Assembly (NCBI GenBank): GCA_015075445.1
Contig: JABTUJ010000024.1
Coordinates: forward strand, 1-64,000
From: Verrucomicrobiales bacterium
Lineage (GTDB): Bacteria > Verrucomicrobiota > Verrucomicrobiia > Limisphaerales > J093
Length of the DNA stretch: 64,000 nucleotides
Direction: 5' to 3'
Positions 59,651 through 64,000 of the stretch are shown here, piece by piece. Below the pieces are notes generated by a model, which did not search any database, had not been told where the DNA came from, and was given only the letters and a program-made list of their open reading frames with translations. Positions within the stretch are counted from its first letter, which is position 1. Each line of letters starts with the position of its first letter. A program made the translations under genes and the position numbers.

Positions 59651-60989
59651 CGCGGAGGATTCGGGCGACGTGGAACATGAGAACTGGCGGGACCGCTCGC
59701 CCCAGACGTTCCCACTGCTGCGAGTAGGTGCCGGTCAGAATGAAGTCATCCGGGAAGGCGCAGATGCGCTTCAACTCTGCGATGGTCAGCTTCCGCTTCT
59801 CGGTCGGATGCGTGACGCTCGCTACCCCCGGATGCCCGTGCGCCGCGCAGATCGTCGGGCATGGCTCATCGGGATGCGGCCGCACCAGGTTGAAGTATTT
59901 GTCCGACGCCTGGCCGGGCTTCAACTTGTCCCACTCCCGGCCCACGGCGTAGCCGGTCATGTCCACCTCGAACTGGTTGGGCTTGGTCCCCAGGATCGTC
60001 GGGCAGGGTTGGTCGAGGTCGTACTCCCGCCCCTTCTCGTCGAACGCCGCCCCGGTTCCGCCCTTCAACCGCGCCTCGACCAGCATGGATTGCGTCTGCG
60101 TCGCCAGCACCGCGGGTGCCGGGCCATCCGTCAGGTCCTTCCCCTCCGCCCACCCGTTCCCCTGCGGCCCCTGGATCACCTTCGCCTCGACCAATTCGAG
60201 ACCCTGGTGGCTGGTCTCGGGGTTGTAGGCCCGCCCCGCGCTGACCGTCGGGCTGGGCGCATCCGCCGACTTCCACGCCGGGCCGTACTTGCCCCGGACG
60301 ATCCACGGCAATGCCTCGCGCAGGCTGTAGCGGTACGGCAGCGGCTTCGGGAACACGGGGTTCTTCCCCAGGTCCTCGCGCACGCCGATGAAGATGGTCC
60401 GCTGCCGCGCCTGGGGAACGCCGAGCCACTGCGCGTCGAGGACCTTCACGCCGACCCGGTAGCCGCACGCCTTGAGCTTGGCCAGGATTTCGAGGAAGTA
60501 GCCCTTGGCGACGCCCTTCACCAGGCCCGAGACATTTTCCGCCACGAACACTTTCGGTCGGAGACCGTCCAGCAACCGGACGTACTCGAAGAAGAGGTCA
60601 TCCACGCGCTGGACCGTGTCCGAGTACTTCTTCGCCTTTCCCCAGTGCTTCTCCCGCTTCCCCGCGGTGCTGAACGAGGCACAGGGCGGCGACCCTTCCA
60701 GCACGTCGAGTTCGCCGACCTTCAGCCCAATGGCCGCGAGGATGTCGGAGGGTTGGATGCGCCGGATGTCACGGGTGTCGAGGATCGTGCCGGCGTGGTT
60801 GGCGCGGTACACCCCGGCGGCCGCCGGGATGAACTCGCTCGCCCACAGCACGCGGTAGCCCGCCATCTTGAACCCGAGGCATGAGCCGCCGCACCCGCTG
60901 AAGGTGGACACCACGCGCAGGCCGTTGTCGTGGACGGCGGCGATCTCCGCCATGCTCGGAACGCGGTAGGGAGGCTTCTCAGTCTTCAC
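59634..60989 (-). CDS. dcm: DNA (cytosine-5-)-methyltransferase, phage-type
   Basis: 451 residues. Motif I VVSTFSGCGGSCLGF (about 26-40), motif IV with catalytic Cys103 (EGSPPCASFS), motif VI AENVSG (150-155), motif VIII PQARQRTIF (192-200) and the C-terminal motif IX/X region (RLGRAVPPVLMFHVARIL). The target-recognition region holds three similar units (APAVLATQTQSM, PCPTILGTKPNQ, PCPTICAAHGHPG), as in large phage Dcm proteins. Likely protects phage DNA from host restriction. No cognate restriction enzyme with clear homology is adjacent, but two PD-(D/E)XK-like nucleases are upstream. It overlaps both neighbours. Confidence 0.93.
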   Translation of the reverse strand: MKTEKPPYRVPSMAEIAAVHDNGLRVVSTFSGCGGSCLGFKMAGYRVLWASEFIPAAAGVYRANHAGTILDTRDIRRIQPSDILAAIGLKVGELDVLEGSPPCASFSTAGKREKHWGKAKKYSDTVQRVDDLFFEYVRLLDGLRPKVFVAENVSGLVKGVAKGYFLEILAKLKACGYRVGVKVLDAQWLGVPQARQRTIFIGVREDLGKNPVFPKPLPYRYSLREALPWIVRGKYGPAWKSADAPSPTVSAGRAYNPETSHQGLELVEAKVIQGPQGNGWAEGKDLTDGPAPAVLATQTQSMLVEARLKGGTGAAFDEKGREYDLDQPCPTILGTKPNQFEVDMTGYAVGREWDKLKPGQASDKYFNLVRPHPDEPCPTICAAHGHPGVASVTHPTEKRKLTIAELKRICAFPDDFILTGTYSQQWERLGRAVPPVLMFHVARILRDEILT

Positions 60990-61230
60990 GGCACAGGGTC
61001 AGGATGACGCGGGCCACGGTGGATGCGCCGGCCCAGCGCTGTTCATAGCGGTGTTGGATTTCGAGTTCGCGCGCCCGGTCAAGCGCCGGCAGCCCCGCCC
61101 GCGCCTTCACCGCCTGGGCCTGGTGCGACAGGCACACGCGGCAAGCCAGCAGGCTCGCCAGCGCGTCGTCGATGCCGTCAATGGCATGGCGCAGGGCGAG
61201 CAGTTCAGCGTTGGCGGTCGGCGCGCTCAC
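60979..61230 (-). CDS. AroQ-like chorismate mutase homologue in a phage operon
   Basis: 83 residues from a GTG at 61230 overlapping the ParB-like stop (GTGA). It aligns without gaps to the E. coli P-protein mutase domain over residues 10-55: Arg14 (for Arg11, LLALRHAID), Arg31 (Arg28), Lys42 (Lys39), Asp51 (Asp48), Arg54 (Arg51) and Glu55 (Glu52) all fall at identical spacing. The region equivalent to Gln88 is missing because the protein ends at VILTLCRED. AroQ mutases convert chorismate to prephenate as intertwined helical dimers. A catalytic or a purely structural role in the phage are both possible. Confidence 0.7.
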   Translation of the reverse strand: MSAPTANAELLALRHAIDGIDDALASLLACRVCLSHQAQAVKARAGLPALDRARELEIQHRYEQRWAGASTVARVILTLCRED

Positions 61231-61805
61231 GACGGTTTACCGGACCAGCGGTACGAGCATTTTGGGCACTGGAACTCGGTTGGCAGGTTCTCATCGACGG
61301 CGGTGAAGTCCTCTGGTGGCGTCGGTTCGGGCGGGTCGGCGAGCAGGCCCGCGAGCGCGTTCGCATCGAACCCGGCCAAGTCGAGGTCGAAGTCCGCCGC
61401 CTTCAATTCGCCCAGGACGTCCTTCAACGCCGCGCTGTCGGCCTCGGCCAACTCCGCCAGCCGGTTGTCGGCGACCAGGTGCGCCCACTCGTCGGCGTCG
61501 GTGGCGAAGTCCTGGAAGTCCACGGGCACCGCGGCCAGTCCGAGGACCTTCGCCGCTTCATACCGCCCGTGCCCCGACACGATGAAGCCCGACCGCTTCG
61601 ACACCACGATGGGCGAGCGCCAACCCTGGTGGGCGATCACCTTCGCGAGCAAGGCCACCTGCGCCTGCGGGTGTTGGTTCGGGTTTCGGGGGTTCGGGAC
61701 CAACTTGTCGAGCGGGACCAGTTCGTCAAAGGCGCAGTTCACCGCCGGGCCGCTGGGAGGCTCTGCCGGAACTGCTGCGCGTTTTTTCGGTTTTCGTTCG
61801 TTCAT
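61227..61805 (-). CDS. Phage ParB-like nuclease-domain protein with C-terminal zinc ribbon
   Basis: 192 residues from the ATG at 61805; a longer start at 61853 is in unlikely sequence. ParB N-terminal domain: DELVPLDKLVPNPRNPNQHP, SPIVVSKRSGFIVSGHGRYE, AAKVLGLAAVPVDFQDF. A helical linker follows, then a C-terminal CPKCSYRW half-ribbon. Phage proteins of this type are often fused to methyltransferases or act as nucleases or plasmid-partition-like regulators. Its stop overlaps the start of the chorismate-mutase-like gene. Confidence 0.85.
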   Translation of the reverse strand: MNERKPKKRAAVPAEPPSGPAVNCAFDELVPLDKLVPNPRNPNQHPQAQVALLAKVIAHQGWRSPIVVSKRSGFIVSGHGRYEAAKVLGLAAVPVDFQDFATDADEWAHLVADNRLAELAEADSAALKDVLGELKAADFDLDLAGFDANALAGLLADPPEPTPPEDFTAVDENLPTEFQCPKCSYRWSGKPS

Positions 61806-61902
61806 GTGCGTTGTCGGGGCTGGCGCCACACCTCCACCCCACCGGGGGGCCAAAGAAGACTCCTACCCCGCGGGGCCGGCGCTGTTCTCTGGGCTGTCTC
61901 GA

Positions 61903-62499
61903 TCATTCTCTGCCGGTTCTCGTGCGTTTTGTCGGCGCGACAGGGGCGACACCGCTGCCGGGTTGCTGCGGCGTGCTCTCGCGCCGCGAGGCACCTGCCG
62001 CCTTGCCCCGGTTCGGGTCGGCCTGCTGCCGTTCACCCGAAGCGGGAACGTTACGATTCAACTTGGATTGGGCCTTCGCGCCGCGCCGGACAGGCGTGCC
62101 GTGGCGCAGCCAGTTCCAGGCGTGGCGCTGGCCCCGGTTGCGCCACCGCAGCAGGCGGCTGTAGTAACCGGTGTAGTTGGCCAGCGCGGCGATCCGCACG
62201 CCGCAGCGGCGGGCAAGCCGTCGGATGGACGGACTGCCCTCGAAGTAGGCGGGGCTCAGGACCCAGGCCAACGCGATCAGGCGCAAGCCGAGGGATTCGG
62301 GCTGGATGCGGCGGCTGGACAACGGCAGGAGCATCTGGAGCAGGCCGATGACGGTCTGGGACAGCCGCTGGTCATTCTCGCCGCTAGCCGCGTCCTCATT
62401 CAGCCGCTGGTAGAGCGCCTGCCAGTCGAAGCCCTGGTCGGGGGCGTCGAGCGGGTCGCGGTTGTCCGCCATGAACTCATCGTCGAACTCTTCCTTCAC
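61903..62499 (-). CDS. Hypothetical phage protein, DNA-binding-like
   Basis: 198 residues from a GTG at 62499 that overlaps the preceding stop (GTGA) and has AAGGAGG nearby. N-terminal acidic part, then a helical domain (LRLIALAWVLSPAYFEGSPS, IRRLARRCGVRIAALANYTG) with a helix-turn-helix look, then YYSRLLRWRNRGQRHAWNW and a long basic, Pro-rich tail (KAQSKLNRNVPASGERQQAD). Probably binds DNA; family not recognised. A 97-base gap to the ParB-like gene holds nothing recognisable. Confidence 0.7.
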   Translation of the reverse strand: MKEEFDDEFMADNRDPLDAPDQGFDWQALYQRLNEDAASGENDQRLSQTVIGLLQMLLPLSSRRIQPESLGLRLIALAWVLSPAYFEGSPSIRRLARRCGVRIAALANYTGYYSRLLRWRNRGQRHAWNWLRHGTPVRRGAKAQSKLNRNVPASGERQQADPNRGKAAGASRRESTPQQPGSGVAPVAPTKRTRTGRE

Positions 62500-62885
62500 G
62501 TGGTCGCCTCCTTGGGTTGCAAGTCCGCTCGGGTCAGCACATGGACGCGCGGCTGCCAGATCAGCTGCTTGCCGCTTCGCTGGGCCTTGACCTTCCGCCA
62601 GGCCCAGAGTTCGAGCGCAGTGCCCGGCGTGCTGAGCCAGTCGAGGCATTCCTGCGCCCGTTCCTCGGTCAGCTTGCGGAAGTGGCCGGCGAAGTCCTGC
62701 CCGGTGGACTGGACGCCGACGACACCGCGCTGAGGATCGAGGGCGAGGATGTCGAGGATGCCGAAGAGGTCCTGCCGGATGCCGTGGGGGCCGCCGTAGG
62801 GGTTCCACTTCTCGACGATGGCGCAGACCAGGCCCTGCTCGCGCAAGGCGCGGAGGGTGCGTTGGGTTGGGGAGAGGGATTTCAC
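62496..62885 (-). CDS. PD-(D/E)XK-like phage nuclease (resolvase-like)
   Basis: 129 residues from a GTG at 62885 overlapping the preceding gene's TGA (GTGA). SPTQRTLRALREQGLVCAIV leads into the likely catalytic part: Asp39 in IRQDLFGILDILAL and Gln59 in GVVGVQSTGQ, the D...(E/Q)xT core of PD-(D/E)XK or Holliday-junction-type phage nucleases. The basic helical end (LELWAWRKVKAQRSGKQLIW) also fits. Family assignment from the motif pattern only. Confidence 0.65.
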   Translation of the reverse strand: MKSLSPTQRTLRALREQGLVCAIVEKWNPYGGPHGIRQDLFGILDILALDPQRGVVGVQSTGQDFAGHFRKLTEERAQECLDWLSTPGTALELWAWRKVKAQRSGKQLIWQPRVHVLTRADLQPKEATT

Positions 62886-63433
62886 AGTCGGATCCACTGT
62901 TTGGCCGGGATGACGTGATCGGCTTGAAGCCCCAGGAAGCTGCCCAGCGCGTGATCCCCGTCCCACCAACCGCAGCGTCGGCAATCATAGCCGCCAAGAC
63001 CGACCACGTGCGGCCATCCGCATTCGGTGCACCATGTTGCCCGGATGTCGCCGTGCCCTTCCCAGCCCATGTCCTTCCAGAGGCGGTGGACCTCGAAGCC
63101 TTCGCGGCTCATCGTGCCGCACCACAGCGTGATCCCGCGGTGGACTTCATCGTCATCCCACTCGTAAAGGTCATCGACCGGGTTAAGGGCGTCTGCGAGC
63201 GCATTGAGCTTCCAGGTCTCGTTCAGGAACAGCGCCGGTTTGATTTCGACGATGGTGCGCCCTTCCGGCAGCCAGAAGTCCGGCAGGTAGCGGACGCCGC
63301 CGATTTGAAATCCCTCGGGTTCGTATTCCCACTGGACGTGCCAGCTATCACACCAAGCGGCGAAGCGGGCTTCGGTCTTGGATCGGAAGGTGACCCCCGC
63401 GTAGCGGGTTGGAATCGTGGTGAAGGTCTTCAT
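62882..63433 (-). CDS. PD-(D/E)XK-like endonuclease with zinc ribbon
   Basis: 183 residues, ATG 63433. Catalytic pattern Glu21 (SKTEARFAAW), Asp52 (RYLPDFWLP) and Glu63-x-Lys65 (IVEIKP) matches restriction-like endonucleases. A zinc ribbon follows (CTECGWPHVV ... CRRCGWWDGD). The N-terminus YAGVTFRSKTEARFA is that of small phage nucleases. First gene after the repeat-rich operator-like region, and its stop overlaps the next gene (GTGA). Confidence 0.78.
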   Translation of the reverse strand: MKTFTTIPTRYAGVTFRSKTEARFAAWCDSWHVQWEYEPEGFQIGGVRYLPDFWLPEGRTIVEIKPALFLNETWKLNALADALNPVDDLYEWDDDEVHRGITLWCGTMSREGFEVHRLWKDMGWEGHGDIRATWCTECGWPHVVGLGGYDCRRCGWWDGDHALGSFLGLQADHVIPAKQWIRL

Positions 63434-63485
63434 GCTCCGGTTCGAGTCAGGTTAAGGGCTCAGTTTGCGATGCTCGGCGTAACCC

Positions 63486-63617
63486 AACCGACCAACCAAC
63501 CACCTCCCCCTTCGGGGGTTGGTTGGTTGGTTGGTGGTGGGTGGTTTTGGTAGGTTCGCGTTTCATGTTTCTTGAAGATGTTGGCGTTGTGTTACTTGGG
63601 AACCGACCAACCAACCA
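63486..63617. promoter_or_regulatory. CCAACC-repeat operator-like region
   Basis: AACCGACCAACCAACCA occurs exactly at 63486-63502 and again at 63601-63617. Between them, TTGGTTGGTTGGTTGGT at 63519-63535 is their complement and pairs with the first copy, with an inner CCCCC/GGGGG stem around TTC. The 200-base gap 63434-63633 holds no gene. Likely binding sites for the adjacent regulator, with a hairpin that could also attenuate transcription of the nuclease operon. Confidence 0.6.
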
Positions 63618-63633
63618 GACAGGGCCTCTTTGG

Positions 63634-64000
63634 TCATTGGTCGGTGGAACTGGCGGTCGTGGGCTTATTCCGAACCTCTTCCCGGCCCTTTTCGGTGAGG
63701 TGGTAGAGCTTCTGCTGGCCGCGTTGACTGAACCGGATGAGCCCCTGTTTGACCGCCCTGCCGATGGCGTTCTGGACGGAGTTGGGAGCGCAGTTGAATC
63801 GCTCGCTCATCAGGTCCGCGTAATGGGACTGGTTCCGGTTCTCCTCGGCGGCGATGCAGTGAAGCAAGTCGATGAGCGGGACCTTCCTGGCGCGATCTGA
63901 CGATGGCTCGGCGAGCAGTTCCTCGACCTCCGCCGGGTCCGCCTTGCGCCAGCAGATGATGCCGGCTTCCAAGTGATGGGCGATGTACTGAACCGTGGCG
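63634..64000 (-). CDS. Winged-helix-like phage regulator (partial, cut by window edge)
   Basis: At least 121 residues; the frame is open to the end of the window (ATVQYIAHHLEAG precedes the TTG at 63972), so the start is outside. C-terminal winged helix: HYADLMSERFNCAPNSVQNA, IGRAVKQGLIRFSQ and the wing QKLYHLTEKGREEV. It lies just upstream of the CCAACC repeat region and in the same direction as the operon, fitting a repressor or antirepressor of the prophage. Confidence 0.7.
   Translation of the reverse strand, partial: ATVQYIAHHLEAGIICWRKADPAEVEELLAEPSSDRARKVPLIDLLHCIAAEENRNQSHYADLMSERFNCAPNSVQNAIGRAVKQGLIRFSQRGQQKLYHLTEKGREEVRNKPTTASSTDQ

Larger units (their letters stand above)
56755..64000 (-). 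mobile_element. Prophage segment: early/packaging operon (continues beyond window)
   Basis: Thirteen minus-strand genes with 4-nt or longer overlaps, containing phage-type nucleases, a ParB-like protein, two methyltransferases and terminase subunits. The matching tail genes are at 43564-45592, on the same strand and in the expected downstream order, but about 11 kb of IS, RHS and unrelated genes now separate them. Confidence 0.75.

Overview
The window looks like a piece of a GC-rich Verrucomicrobiota chromosome, probably the Limisphaerales/Pedosphaera side (inference). Reasons: exported proteins with a shared C-terminal '(L/V)xxWxxxxTN...RF(Y/F)RA' module, a Trp-rich DUF6600-type lipoprotein, a CBM9/DUF5916-type exported protein, a small 'RPWN..WE.GLP' lipoprotein, and interspersed GTGCGGGC-type repeats in intergenic DNA and inside genes. 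The left 29.6 kb is ordinary, densely coded chromosome; the right 34 kb is a mosaic of mobile elements, broken genes and a prophage segment.

Region 1 (1-17.6 kb): exported subtilase; CBM9/DUF5916 protein; small ferredoxin; tsaD and an S41 protease (minus strand); ispD with an upstream exported protein of unknown function; a Gfo/Idh/MocA oxidoreductase; two exported proteins; a membrane-anchored coiled-coil protein with a tiny lipoprotein; leuC. Region 2 (17.6-29.6 kb): a lepA-lepB-lepB unit on the minus strand with a GTGA overlap between the two signal peptidases; a 1556-residue eukaryote-like glycogen debranching enzyme (GH13 plus GH133) carrying in-frame repeat insertions; and a minus-strand sugar-metabolism group (SDR, class II aldolase, and a multiply frameshifted 2-hydroxyacid dehydrogenase).

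Region 3 (29.6-36.2 kb): a 34-bp inverted repeat, an RND pump remnant, the 3' end of a tRNA-Ile gene (a probable old attachment site), then two exported proteins, one very large (beta-helix plus HAF-like repeats). Region 4 (36.5-43.5 kb): a nested transposon. An IS1634-like element is split by a 4957-bp IS21-like element with perfect 51-bp ends. Joining the flanks at the 8-bp duplication restores the split transposase frame at the junction. The inner element carries istA and istB plus three passengers in one overlapping operon: a zinc-ribbon protein, a ParB-like protein and a DUF3991/Toprim primase-like protein. This is the most unusual system in the window.

Region 5 (43.5-56.5 kb): phage tail genes, a SufU-like scaffold, a truncated glycosyltransferase, a frameshifted exported protein, fragments of an RHS polymorphic toxin locus with a nearby small membrane protein, an IS4-like element, and two ~2.09-kb copies of one IS flanked by CTAG. 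Region 6 (56.5-64 kb): a compact minus-strand prophage operon with 4-nt stop/start overlaps: a winged-helix-like regulator (cut by the window edge), two PD-(D/E)XK-like nucleases, a ParB-like protein, an 83-residue AroQ-like chorismate mutase homologue keeping six active-site positions, a cytosine-C5 methyltransferase, a second methyltransferase, a Nu1-like small terminase subunit and a truncated large terminase. IS and RHS material now separates the packaging genes from the tail genes.

Single-base frameshifts are frequent between 26.7 and 54 kb. Some may be assembly or read errors rather than real gene decay.
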